A DNA stretch of 64,000 nucleotides, taken from the NCBI RefSeq assembly GCF_963675165.1, contig NC_087381.1, forward strand, positions 2,542,001 through 2,606,000, read 5' to 3'. Position 1 is the stretch's first letter. The number at the start of each line of letters is the position of its first letter. The notes under the pieces were generated by a model. That model saw only the letters and a list, made by a program, of their open reading frames with translations, was not told the DNA's origin and did not search any database. Positions 32,910-46,173 of this stretch are shown here, piece after piece. This stretch comes from Halichondria panicea (lineage: Eukaryota; Porifera; Demospongiae; Suberitida; Halichondriidae). Position numbers and translations under genes: made by a program.

Positions 32910-34430
32910 ATGAAGTGCAAGTACAGAGTGAGATGGTTCTATTCCAAAGGAGCACTACTTGTTCTGTTCTGGTTTCTGCTTATCACCTTTGTCATCACAT
33001 CAATGCTCAGAGTTTTTCAGAGTCCTTTCACAACATTAACAAACGATTTATACACTTGGATGTATGGTGTTTTATTAATTCTGTCGCTTTTGGTTGGGCC
33101 ACTGGCAGGATGGCTGGCTGATGCTAAGTTTGGAAACTATAAAGTAGTAAGATTTGGTGTATGGCTTTTATTTCTGGCTACTGTTCTTAATTGCTTCTAT
33201 TACTTAATTGCAGACAACACTTTGGCCCTGAGATTATTTTTGTTTGTGATATACATTTTGTTTATTGCAGGATGTGTTAGTTCCTTTTTGGTATTGTTTC
33301 AACTGGGTATGGATCAGTTGCCTGATGCTTCAAGCTCCAGCATTAGCAGTTATATCACTTGGTTTATTTGTAGTGGTATATTGGGAGCCTATTTTAGCAA
33401 TTTTTTACATACTTTGAAGTTGTTCTGCTTGCAGGATGTTTCATGGTACTCCAACTACCAACAGGTTTGGAGCTTGCTTTTTGTTCTGTCTTTAAGCTGT
33501 GTTCTTATTTCGGATTTTTGTCTCTCCCGAAAATGGCTAATAATTGAACCAAAGTCACCAAACTCTCTCAGAACCATCTACCAAGTTCTCAAGTTTGCAA
33601 CCAAGCACAAAGCCCCCCTCAATCGCAGTGCTCTCACATACTGGGAGGAAGACATTCCTTCAAGAATGGACCTGGGAAAGTCGAGATATGGTGGTCCATT
33701 CACTACAGAGCAAGTTGAAGATGTAAAGACTATGTTTCGTATTTTCCTGGTAGGCTTGTCATTAATGGTGATTGGCTTGTCTACTTCCTTGCATCCACAC
33801 TATTTTGATATACTCAGTGGTCTGAACATATGTAATTCACATATAGTGAGATCATTTTCATATAATGAGAGTTTTTGTTACATACTTTGGACTTTATTGC
33901 ATGAGTTTCTAATATTTCCACTACTTAGAGACAGGCTTCCAAGTATTCTAAAGAGAATAGGAATTGCTTCTTTTCTTTTTGTTGTCGTTAGTTTGATATG
34001 CCTGATTCTGAAGCTCATTAATTATCACTTTGAAGGAGGTTTGATAGCAATTGATTGGACCGTTTCTGCACTTTACGGATCAATGCAAGGATTGATTACT
34101 CAAACTTTTGCCACTTCAGTACTTGAATTTATTTGTTCCCAATCACCATACAGCATGAGAGGTCTTCTCACAGCATGTATAGCCATCTTAGTTATTTTGT
34201 CTCTCATACTCAGTTCTGGTACAACATTTTTATTGAAGAAGTATACTTGTGAGGCAAGTGGGTGTTTTCCTGTGTCTTGGTGTGTGAAAGTAACTCTAAG
34301 CAGTATTGGACTAATCTTTTACTGTGTTGTGGCTCGTCGGTACAAGAGAAGAGTGAGGGGAGATGGTTATTTTGCACAGACAATTGTGGAAGAAGTTTAC
34401 GATCGTTATCTCACTCCAAGAGACAACTAG
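32910..34430 (+). CDS. POT/PTR2 (SLC15-like) transporter, copy C
   Basis: Single-exon gene of 506 residues. Same architecture as copies A and B but a distinct first half: helix 1-2 loop LRVFQSPFTTLTNDLYTWMY, helix 4 region IADNTLALRLFLFVIYILFI, and two extra residues before YSNYQQVWSLL. From the central loop onward (PKSPNSLRTIYQVLKFA to the end) it is nearly identical to A and B. The MFS motif GWLADAKFG and LGMDQLPDASSSS are present. Its closest relative is the broken copy at 20934-21807, so the array held two subtypes (A/B and C/D) before it was duplicated. Substrate unknown. Confidence 0.85.
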   Translation: MKCKYRVRWFYSKGALLVLFWFLLITFVITSMLRVFQSPFTTLTNDLYTWMYGVLLILSLLVGPLAGWLADAKFGNYKVVRFGVWLLFLATVLNCFYYLIADNTLALRLFLFVIYILFIAGCVSSFLVLFQLGMDQLPDASSSSISSYITWFICSGILGAYFSNFLHTLKLFCLQDVSWYSNYQQVWSLLFVLSLSCVLISDFCLSRKWLIIEPKSPNSLRTIYQVLKFATKHKAPLNRSALTYWEEDIPSRMDLGKSRYGGPFTTEQVEDVKTMFRIFLVGLSLMVIGLSTSLHPHYFDILSGLNICNSHIVRSFSYNESFCYILWTLLHEFLIFPLLRDRLPSILKRIGIASFLFVVVSLICLILKLINYHFEGGLIAIDWTVSALYGSMQGLITQTFATSVLEFICSQSPYSMRGLLTACIAILVILSLILSSGTTFLLKKYTCEASGCFPVSWCVKVTLSSIGLIFYCVVARRYKRRVRGDGYFAQTIVEEVYDRYLTPRDN

Positions 34431-34788
34431 CTATTAACAGACTGTAACATGTATATAATTAAGGTATTTGGTATTACAACTTTAGCAGTCATTACTATTA
34501 TCATATAGTTAGTGCATGTATACTCACTCGTTGCTTTGCTGATCATGATTAGATTTGTGCATGTATGTGCGCATGTTTTTAAGAAGTGTTCGGGGAGAAA
34601 ATATTGCATGCACTTGGACAGCTAGGTGCTTGATGGTGCATGAGTACTATGCTGTTATCTGTGAAACCAGCATAATTATGATGAAGTTGTAGTATAACAG
34701 AGTTACTTCATCTCATAGTATAATTTTATCAGCTCAAGGAACGGTACTTTTATTTATTGGATTGTGTGTACCGTATAGCAGCTAGGTA

Positions 34789-35434
34789 CTGCCCTTTGCA
34801 GCTCAATTGGAAGTTTAGAGCAAATAGCAAAAAAAAACATGAGATAAGTGTAACAGTTTACATAAGTAAACCACAATACTATATTTAACACAAAATTTGG
34901 GAACAATAGTCTAAGACCAGTTTTGTTGTTGTAGTTTTTTCATGCTATTTGGTGTAACTCATAATTATTAGCTCACGTGAAGTTTTAGTAAATAGTAAAA
35001 TGCAAAAAAACCACTTGAGATAAGTGTTTACCTGATGCTGAACCAGTCTCCAATTCTCTGCCACATAACTCCTCTTGATATAAGCAGTGGTGTCGGAAAG
35101 GGGGGGGAGGCTCCAGGGGCTGGAGCCCCCCATCTTTCTAGGCTAGATGACTTGTCAAGCTGCACTATGTAGATAGCCGCACTTCAAAAACTAAATCCCC
35201 CTCATTGAGAAATTGCTTCGTACGCCACTGATAAGGGTTTCCTGGTTACCCAACTAGTAGTTTATTGAATAGTTTAGGTTAACTTATAGATCTATATATA
35301 TATCCACATAAAAGATCTGAATCTTCTGTTTCAAAATTTAAAATATGTTGTCCCTTACTCTATAGTATTGCGGTTTACTTGTTACACTTATCTCAAGTTG
35401 TTTATTGCAATTTCAAGTGAACTGCAAAGGGCAG
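34789..35434. mobile_element. Inverted-repeat element with TA target duplication
   Basis: A 646-bp insertion with termini CTGCCCTTTGCAG and CTGCAAAGGGCAG flanked by TA on both sides. Longer subterminal similarity follows (GAGATAAGTGTAACA and TAAACCACAATACTA against their complements at the right). The related site near 17876-17890 reads GCAGGTATAAGG without the element, which gives an empty site. TA duplication suggests a Tc1/mariner-type MITE. A different G-rich repeat (about 35075-35230, with GGAGCCCCCC and CGTACGCCACTG) is nested inside. No coding capacity. Confidence 0.8.
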
Positions 35435-36315
35435 TATAAGGCTTGGAAAATGAGGCAACTGAAATTATTGTCGATTTTAAACTTGACCATCATCGTGCAT
35501 GGCATTATTTATCACGTGGGATACGATATACTGGGACTGAGTAGATTTCTAGTATAATTTCTAGTAAATTAGTGAATCAATTTTGTAGGAAGAGAGAATC
35601 TGCGTTTACAATAATTCTAAAAAAATAGGCATTCAGTCTGACGATAAGAAGTTAGCACCTCTGTGTTTAAAGGCCCTTTGAACAAGTTTCCCATATTAAG
35701 TGACGTAGCAATTTCATGAGTATTTTAAATCACTGTTAAAAAGGTTCATAGGAGTTCTTCATTGATTTATTCGGAAGCAATTGAGGAAGCACTTCACGTT
35801 TGGGAATCATATACCTACTGTGCAAACATTTAGTTTCATTTGAGAAAACCCACAATCGTATACACGTAGCTGCATGTGTCAATGCCTGGACTGATTGTGG
35901 TGAATACGACAATCTTATAGGACAATGCTGAGGTAATATCAATTAATTAATTGCTCCACAGCTAAGGTAGGTGTATATTTTTATATAACACACCTTCTCT
36001 GTTTGTCAAAACAAAGGATGTTGTTGGGAAAAGCTTAAGTCTCTGACTAGGATGCTGAGACCCCTAGAAAGTAAGTACGGATATAAAGTTTCCACGTCTA
36101 TATGTTGAAAGGCCAATAAAATGTTATGTTGAAAAGGGTATTCAGAAGCACTTGGCTTGTTATTCATAAATGTAGCTGTTAGTCTGCACTACTTCTGAAT
36201 GATAGTTTTAATTTCACATAGAATGTCAACCCACATAAAAATTAGCTGCTTGTGTCAATGCTGCCACAGGTTGTAGTGAATACGGAAAAGTTGAACGAAT
36301 ATGGTTTAGCCATGC
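35435..36315. other. POT leader-module region
   Basis: No gene. Parallel to 17870-19560, with leader modules at about 35765-35890 and 36125-36300. Confidence 0.6.
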
Positions 36316-36590
36316 ATGAAGTGCAAGGAGTTAGTACAGAGTGAGGTGGTTCTATTCCAAAGGAGCCCTACGTGTTGGTATACTGTTTGAATGACTCATT
36401 GGTAAACTATTTGGATGTTTCATTGTATTCCAACTACCAACAGGTTTGGAGCTTGCTTCTTGTTCTTTCTTTAAGCTGTGTTATTATTTTGGATTTTTGC
36501 CTCTCTACTAATAATTGAACAAAAGTCACCAAACTCTCTCAAAACCAAACTTCATCTACCATGTTCTCAAGTTTGCAGCCAAGCACCACA
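36316..36590 (+). pseudogene. POT transporter, heavily deleted copy
   Basis: Keeps the first residues (ATGAAGTGCAAG, broken by a short insertion), then jumps from KGALRV to the YQQVWSLLLVLSL helix, and ends after IEQKSPNSLKT / AAKHH. Frames are interrupted. Followed by the same tail (TATCACTGGACAGTTTGGTG) as the copies ending at 19945 and 31650. Confidence 0.85.
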
Positions 36591-37599
36591 TGTGTTATTA
36601 TCTGTATCACTGGACAGTTTGGTGGGTGTTTTAATTCGGCCATTATACATCCTCATATTTAACGCAGTTCTCGATCTTTAAACTGGCCCAGTTATAATTA
36701 TACTGTATACACTGTATCCTCTATAACTGTATCCAGCTATTATATAACGTCCATGTTTTTCGCATAATCGTGATAGTAATAGCCTGTATATATATATATA
36801 GTGACATGTATGTGTGCCAACTTAGGTGTAATTAATTTATTGATTCTCATTTTCGAATTGACAGGTCATTTTAGCATCCCGAATACTCCGAAATGGCCGG
36901 GGTTTGATCAGTTTGAAGGTCGTATCTTGCATTCCCATGATTTCCGAGATGCAAAGGAATTCAGCGGGAAAGATATCCTGGTGATTGGGACACACTATTC
37001 TGCTGAAGATGTTGGCCTACAGTGCTATAAGTATGTGTTTACATATTCCATTGTTAAAAGGTTACCTTATACAATCCTTACCGTCAATCCCACAAAGCCT
37101 TGTTCTACTCCTGTGATTACCACTGATATTTCTGACAATTAACAGTAATTGTATTGCATATCATTGACCATAGATAGTATCTATACATGTACTAGGTTCA
37201 AGAATAAAGGTATGTTCTTTCTATATGTTATCTCAGTTTTATATCACTAAATAAACCTATTTTTAGCTATTAAAGTTTATATAGCTATTATCTGTGACAT
37301 GATGACATGCTATTACAGGTACGGTGTGAGGAGTGTGACCCTCTCTTGGCGTACTAAGCCAATGCCTTTCAACTGGCCGGCGGATAAATTTTCCACTGTC
37401 CCTCTTCTTACTCGTGTTGAGGGCTCAAAATGTTTCTTCAAAGACGGTTCCTCAAAGAAAGTGGATGCCATTATTCTGTGCACTGGATACAAGCACCACT
37501 TCCCTTTTATGGAAGAAAGGTATTTATAGCTCACGGTATAATTATAGCAGGTAATTTTGAGAGCTATACAGAAACCCATGCGCTTTTGCAATTGCTTAA

Positions 37600-38490
37600 T
37601 GTAATTATGCCTCGATCAGCATGCGCAGCGAGATATACAGTATATATTTATATAGTTTGTGTGCATGCATGTGTGTGTACCTGTCTGTTTGTCTATATAT
37701 AGGCTGCTACAGTTGCTCAATGAAGTGCAAGTATTAAAGTTCTATTAGTCTTCTAGTCACATTAATTTGCAAAAATAAACCTTCGTTATAGACTCGGTTA
37801 TGCCTAGTTTTGCTTACTTAGAATACCATGTATTTTCAGAATAGTGTGATAGAAAAACTGGTAATGGAGTTTTGCTATACTCTACTTAGTAGTTAGCTGC
37901 ACTAGAACGCTATATATAGTTACTGTGGTAGCTGCAAAAGTGTGAGAATAGAGCTACAAAGATAACTAACATTTCATGTGTGCATTAATTCCAGCTGTAA
38001 CTGCTCAACAGTTGCAATGCGACGAAAACTAATTCTATAGGCTTTTATAGCCACGTTTTCTTGGATTATAATTCTTGAATTTGCAAACTTAAAGCTTACT
38101 CGAGTTATGGCTAGTTTTACTTACAGTGAAGATTGTTGTATGTATAGTATCTTCAGAATCTTTTGTAGTATTATCTGTTTGAAAAAACTTTCTTGTGAAC
38201 TCTGGCCTCTTTAGATCCATGCATGCATGCACTCCTTTTATAATTATTCCGGTATTGACAGGAAATGCAATATATTCTATACATTGTAGATCTACACGCT
38301 TTTATCATTGAAGATCATTCTAGACTTCTGTTTCCATGTGACTGCATGTATGAAATTCAATTCGTTCAATTCGTTCATTGTCAATTCGTTCATTGTCCAC
38401 GAACAAATGCATTCATAACGTAACATTATACTAAACTTGAGCAAAGCAACATGTGTCGAGAGGCATTAGCATAGCGCAGCTTGCAACATT
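37600..38490 (+). repeat. Dispersed repeat R1, long copy in FMO-1 intron
   Basis: From TTATGCCTCGATCAGCATGC through AACTGCTCAACAGTTGCAAT to the 3' signature GAGAGGCATTAGCATAGCGC then AGCTTGCAAC. Absent from the matching intron of FMO-2. Confidence 0.75.
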
Positions 38491-38914
38491 CATTATTATA
38501 ATAACATTCATTTTTATGTACAGTATTACTCTGAAGACTACTAATCGCATGTGGACTGACCATCTTCACAAAGGAATCTTCTTGTTCAGTAACCCGAAGG
38601 TCATGTACCTAGGCATGCAGGACCAATATTTCTCATACAACATGTTTGACGCCCAAGCATGGTATGCACGTGACTACGTCATGGGAAAGATAACAATGCC
38701 TTCGGCTGAGGCAATGAGACAGGAATTTGCGATTTGGCGTGCTTGAGAAGAGAAACTAAATGATGAAGAAAACGACATTAATTTTCAAGCCGACTATATT
38801 GATGATTTGGTCAAAGTCACGGATTATCCTATTTTTGATTTACAGAAGTATGCGCAGCTCTTCATTGACTGGGTAAGCCATAATTATACTATTTCACTGA
38901 GTGACTGTACAACT

Positions 38915-39255
38915 ATGTTGTGGCCTGACTACCAAATGCAATAGAGTGGTTCCAGAGGAGGTACGACATCCACGTGTCAAAGGAAACATTTTAGACACAC
39001 ATTCCTTAGGTCAAAGTTCGGAATGTGTGTATTAAAGACACGCGGATGTCGTACCTCCTCTAGAGTGGTTCATACTATGTTGTGGCCTGCCTACCAAATG
39101 CAATAGAGTGGTTCACACAACTGTGTTGTGGCCTGCCTACCAAATGCAATAGAGTGGTTCACACAACTGTGTTGTGGCCTGACTACCAAATGCAATAGAG
39201 TGGTTCACACAACTGTGTTGTGGCCTGACTACCAAATGCAATAGAGTGGTTCATA
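38915..39255. repeat. 46-bp tandem repeat, about 5 copies
   Basis: Units read TTGTGGCCTGACTACCAAAT then GCAATAGAGTGGTTCACACA, in FMO-1 intron 6. The first unit is split by the inverted-repeat element at 38954-39061. Confidence 0.9.
38954..39061. repeat. MITE with AGAGGAGGTACGACATCC ends
   Basis: Inverted ends AGAGGAGGTACGACATCC and GGATGTCGTACCTCCTCT, 108 bp overall, flanked by the direct repeat TAGAGTGGTTC, which may be a target duplication or the register of the surrounding tandem repeat. A related element is at 57631-57754. Confidence 0.8.
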
Positions 39256-40316
39256 CATGTATCATTATATAGAGGCCATCCTGTTTAATAGTGTGTGTGA
39301 TTGACGTTGTAACGGATTGGAGTTATGTTCTCGTCTGATTTCTTGTTTCCACGCTTTGTGGTTCCCCTGGCCAATCCTAGCAATTTTTCACATTGCAAAT
39401 GTTTTTCTAGTCGGATAGATATATATATATAAGCATATTATAGTTATGATAACAATAATTTGATCCCTCAATTTCACCCTGCGCAGGAGCACAACAAATT
39501 TGAGGATATCATGACGTATCGTGATCAAGCCCACCGCTCTGTTGTCACTGGTAACATGGCCCCCCTACACCACACCCCCTGGATCAAGGCCATGGACGAC
39601 TCTATGAGCTCCTTTCTCAACAACAGCTAGAAAACTGGAATTGTTAATGTAGAAACTTCTAGACAGTGAGACTATATATAATTATATATAGCTGTTCTTT
39701 ACTGCTTAGAGTATAGAACGTGAGAAGTTATAAGTTTTAGATATAAATTTATGAAACTTTGAGAGCAATAATTATATCACTTCATTGTTTTCTTATTGCT
39801 CATTGTGCACGCATGGTCAGACATCAAAGGAGTTGTAGCAGGCTAGGCATGCACTGTTGTACAGTATACCCCAGCAGGAGTGCATTTTATGCACTCCTGA
39901 CCCAAGATAATTATGGTGCTTCCACCCATTGCCCTATTATAATTATAGATTGCATTGCTTTTTTATATCATGTAGTCAAGGTAAATAAAAGTTATGCAGT
40001 CCATTCCGTGTTATTATTACTCAGTCATGTAGACAGTAGACTCGAGGCATGATTTGGTAAGGGTCGTCGTGATACTGATAAAACACAGAGGGGACAGGCA
40101 ACTCGCCCTTAGGGCTGCGCCCTCGTGCTTGTGCCTCACTCGGTCTCATTCTCAAATATTGTTGTATGAATTCCTGAGGGTTATGCATGTATTCGTGGTG
40201 AATGGCACATGCACAGTGCAGTCGCAATTGAAAGAAGAACTAATAGCGCACACGCTGCACAGTGCATGTATATACACACTGTAACTATAATTATGCGATG
40301 TTGTTTTAAGTATTGG

Positions 40317-40412
40317 TTTGAGGAGGTCAGATCAACTCACTGGGTGACAGGCCTTTAGCATGCAGATGCTATATACAACAGCTATAATAATAGAGGAAAC
40401 TTGCAGCAAATT
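40317..40412 (-). pseudogene. Remnant of GPD1-type last exon
   Basis: Compared with the last coding exon of the dehydrogenase at 61262-61346, this shares GAGGAGGTCA, GCAGATGCTAT, TACAAC and the exon-boundary end TTGCAGCAAATT, with several substitutions and small gaps. It lies ~690 bp after FMO-1, as the true exon lies ~675 bp after FMO-3. So FMO plus GPD were duplicated together and this GPD copy has decayed to one exon. Confidence 0.75.
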
Positions 40413-42469
<2,057 letters not shown>

Positions 42470-42779
42470 TAGATAATGTAGATCAGCTCTATTCTAGATG
42501 TTTAACATAATTATGCAGGTGTGTCTCACTGGATACAAGGGCATGCATATGAGTGTGATGACATCATAATACCGCATATAGATATATAGATCAAGGAAGG
42601 ATTTTACAGTTATTTTATACAGGCGAACTGGACTAGATGATAATGGTGAACCATTACATAATGGAATGTATCGATATTTGTGGAGCAATGGACCCAGAGA
42701 AACGATAGAAATTGCAGACCACAGTTTTGAGGAGCACTTTGGAAAGCCCATTCCTTCACTGAAAAAACAACTGGGTTAG

Positions 42780-43150
42780 TTTAACCTTAATGGGTAAATG
42801 TACCTTTCAACCAAAGGGTTAAAAAAACCAGCGAATAGTAAAGTAACATTTTGGAGTTTTTTCAACTGTAATAGATTAAAACTACTGTAGTTGTCAAAAG
42901 TACCTTACTCGTACAGTAAAAACTTCCAGCACCGTGTTAAAACAACCATTTGTGATTGGTAATAAAAATGTAAAGGGTTAAAACTTCCACAATGGTCAAA
43001 TCACTTCTCCTCATGCAGTAAAAACTCTATAATTGTGTCAAAATAACCATTTGTGGTAGGTAATAAATATATAATTGGTTAAAACTACTGGTGTGGTCAA
43101 TTCCTTTACTCATGCAGTAAATCCTCCAGCACTGTGTCAAAACAACCATA
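42780..43150. repeat. Left subterminal tandem repeats of the transposon
   Basis: About three and a half degenerate units of ~100 bp carrying GTTAAAACT, CATGCAGTAAA, CCAGCACTGTGTCAAAACAA and GGTAATAAA. Subterminal repeats bind transposase in known CACTA elements; that role here is inferred. Confidence 0.75.
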
Positions 43151-43171
43151 AATGTTCTGATAATTATGAAA

Positions 43172-45859
43172 TTATGACATAAAAAAGTGTTTCAATGTGA
43201 TATAGCGAAGTCCATCCGAGAGTATGTGACTGTGATACACATTTCTATCCAATAATTTGGTATAGATGGATTGCTGGGATGTTATTTTAATGACATAAGC
43301 ATGATAATGATCATCGAAGTACAGCATATCACACAACCTGACAAGAAAAAAAAGCAGATCACCACCAACTACTATCAATTCGTCGATGTAAGCAAAACAG
43401 GGATCAAGGCCATCAGTTCCTACAATAATGTAAGCATTGTTGCTTTTGTATTGAACTCTATCTTGACGAACCCAATTAGGACGATGTAGCACTGTATCCA
43501 TAGTAATATTAGACACTTCCCTAATTATGTGATCTTGAATGTCTGATCTTTCATTTTTAAACAAAGTCGGCGATTTTGCAGGACCACATTCGAAAGAAGA
43601 ACAAATAAGTCTAGATGTAGACATTTCGTAACACATTAATCTTTGGTGATGATTGGCTAATGATAGTGTAATGTTTTTGAAGCTAGATGTAATAGTCGCT
43701 TTTTTGAAAAAATATAGCTTTGCTTCATGGCGAATAGTCCAGCTTCTGACCATTGGACCAATTTGTAGGATTTGGGCAGGGTAATGCAGAAGGAAGTGCA
43801 TTTTTGGAATGAAGCGTCCTGTGTACAAGGTGATGAATGCTGTATGGTGCTCTTCAATCAGAATCCTCAGACTGGATGCTGTGTTTTCTGATGCACACGG
43901 ACAAAGCACGATGTCCACGATCTTTCGCAAAAGTAAAAAACACTTCCAATAACCATCCCCCTCAGGTATCTTATCACCAATAAGGAAAGGTAAGATATAT
44001 AGCAACAATAACATTTGAGATGAAGAGCTACGCAGTGATCTGTCAGTTTGAAAGTGACTACTCGTAATAGGTATTGGTTTATCGCAATCAGAATAACCGT
44101 AGTTAAAATCAACTAGTCTTTTGTTGTACTGGTCAAGAGTTAATAACTTTTCAGATATACAGTGTTTCAGCAAAAGCTTGATTTCCATTGGTGCAATACC
44201 TTCAAGAATGTCATGCATGATGTCATGCGGCAATCCACCACCGAACATAGAGAAATGAGTGACATTTAGTAATGCTGATCTGCGGTTTATACCATATGTT
44301 TTTGAATAATGACTCCTTGTTGGCCCTACTAATTGCTTGCACTGCTCTTCGTGAAGTGCAAGACTTCGATCTACCAAGCCAACACATGTAACATACTGTG
44401 ACATCTCATCATTTTTTAGCAAACAAGTTCGACAGAAACGAAACGAGAAGGAAAAAGAAAGCTTGAATCCACCTAGTTCATTACTTGCAAGATTGTCAGC
44501 CAAAAACGTAAGCAAAGCACCCTTAAATACACGCTCAGTCCCATTTACAAGTACACTAATGCCAGTAGTTGCTAACACATTCAAATCACGAATAAATGGT
44601 TCCATGATAACATCTAGCCCATGCTCTTCTAAAACAGGCTTTGAACAAACAATCACCAAATTCATAGCTCTCAGTGACGACCGAAATTTAGGATGAATGT
44701 TTCCCAATGAAAAGAAAAAAATACCCACTTTATGCTTCTTGATATGCGATCCCAAGGGATTACAAATTTCCAATTCGTCAAAATATGCAATAATTTGTAA
44801 GGCATATGGATCACTTGAGAATAAAGGATGACTCTTGAACAAATTTCCATCACAAAAATCTTCAAATATACCATCATTACGAACTCGTAACGGAAAATCA
44901 TCTATTTGCTCTATAACGGTAGGGTCTTCTAGAAGGCTCTTGAGAGTTGGTAAAAGGGGAACGTAATGATATGAACTATACCTAGAGACAAAGCGAGACT
45001 TTTCCCCTGTGAATTGTCTGACATACTTTGGCGTCCCAACTTGCACTTCCACTGGTTCCTGCATGTAGTTTGAGTGATGCACTTATATAGTATTAGCAGT
45101 CAATTACTGATTGCACATAATGAGTGCAGATATACATACATAATTATTACAAGGGTATTATGTATAATTAACACTTACAATAAAGTTAAGCTGTTCTTTG
45201 AAATACTTGTCCTGCTTATATTTTGTTTCAAGTCCAGTGAAGGGATGACCTATACCATTAAGAGGAGTGTCGAAATCAAAGTCATTAGGGTTTAATCCCT
45301 TATCTGCCAGTTGAGAACGAATGCCAGCAAGTATCATTGATACGGTTTCATCATATTGGGTTATGCTGCTGTCAATCATATCATTGACTGCTACTTGAGA
45401 CACATTTCGTGTTTCCTTTAGCTTGAGAATTAGTAGGGCACTAGAACGGCATCGAATTTTTGTGTCTGTTCCAGTAAGCCGATTAATGTCACTAGAAACA
45501 AACTCTGCAGACGAACAATCGTACTGTTAGGTGTAATAGCTTCGCAGCCACAACATATCTACACTGTACACACCTGGAAGAGGAGTCATTCCACTGTGAT
45601 CATCACCACTGATCTCAGGCTCTGTTTGTGGAAGGAGTTGGGGGGTCTTACGTCTGATACAAAACTCTGGATGACGCCTGTAAACATGGGAGTATAGGGC
45701 AGAAAAACTTTTTGAAGTTACGGTGCAGCCATTGATTCCACAGGTAACGAGAAACCTAGGATCATTAGAATGAACCAATCGTAGATGGCTTAGTAGCAGA
45801 GCAATAGTTGGTGGTTCGAATGAACACAAAGGACAGTGTTTTTGCCTCAAACTTGACAT
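43172..45859 (-). CDS. En/Spm (CACTA)-type transposase, three exons, 832 residues
   Basis: Minus-strand exons 45859-45574, 45504-45179 and 45058-43172 join in phase to 2499 nt. Exon 1 codes two C2H2 zinc fingers (CPLC...HLRLVH and CGINGC...HVYRRH), likely DNA-binding. Exon 2 has a conserved-looking LKLKETRNVSQVAVNDMI helix region. Exon 3 (about residues 205-832) carries YFDELEICNPLGSHIKKHKV, HDIMHDILEGIAPME, DGYWKCFLLLRKIVDIV and YTGRFIPKMHFLLHYP, wording I associate with animal En/Spm-type transposases. Acidic residues in these blocks are candidate catalytic positions but the triad was not assigned. The gene starts ~310 bp from the divergent SAM-protein gene and ends ~415 bp inside the left terminus. 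No stop or frameshift is seen. Confidence 0.85.
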
Positions 45860-46173
45860 TGAAAAATCATGTGCTAATTTAGGAGGGTTAATTAAACCTC
45901 CTCTGGGTTAGGTAACCTATGGTTAAGGGTTAGGGTAACCTAGGGTAGGGTTAGTATAACCTAGGGTTAGGGTTAAATTCATATCATGTGATTCTGGTTC
46001 AGGTGATCCAGAGTGCATGTGAGCTCTTCACAAACATGTGCTAAAGTCCAACTTCTGTTTAAAGTTAGTACTTTTTGCTTCTTCTCTCAAACTCTAACCC
46101 TATATAGATCTATCTAGCTATATTTATACTGTTAAAAGGAAAGCAAGTACTAGGACATCCTTTTGATGAGAAC
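45860..46173. promoter_or_regulatory. Divergent intergenic region of the transposon
   Basis: The 314 bp between the two start codons must hold both promoters if the gene models are right. It contains a degenerate run of GGTTAGGGTTA / CCTAGGGTAGGG words (about 45903-45975), telomere-like in wording but irregular. No TATA box is certain. Confidence 0.45.

Larger units (their letters stand above)
26744..33850 (+). repeat. Segmental duplication, unit 2 (POT-B plus POT-C)
   Basis: Parallel to 14391-21807 from CAGACGAGAGCATAACTCCA on. It holds the leader modules, foldback at 27378-27434, MITE at 27751-27929, POT-B, an R2 copy at 30190-30800, an internally deleted POT copy, and POT-C. Only here is the second full-length POT intact. 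Confidence 0.85.
36865..39630 (+). pseudogene. Flavin-containing monooxygenase copy 1 (FMO-1), exons 4-7 only
   Basis: Four exons at 36865-37030, 37319-37519, 38524-38872 and 39487-39630 match exons 4-7 of FMO-2 in length and splice phase (166, 201, 349, 144 nt). They hold GRILHSHDF, the nucleotide-binding [21 protein letters not shown] and the C-terminal [17 protein letters not shown]. Exons 1-3, with the FAD-binding GAGPSG motif, are missing: FMO similarity starts within intron 3 at about 36770, right after POT-tail sequence. CGA is changed to TGA at 38744-38746 (IWRA-stop-EEK). A balanced 3-base loss and gain changes PPFNWPDNF to PFNWPADKF. Not functional. Confidence 0.9.

Noticed and set aside
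38915..39255. Possible CRISPR-like array
   Set aside because: Units are contiguous 46-bp tandem repeats without unique spacers, in a eukaryotic intron.
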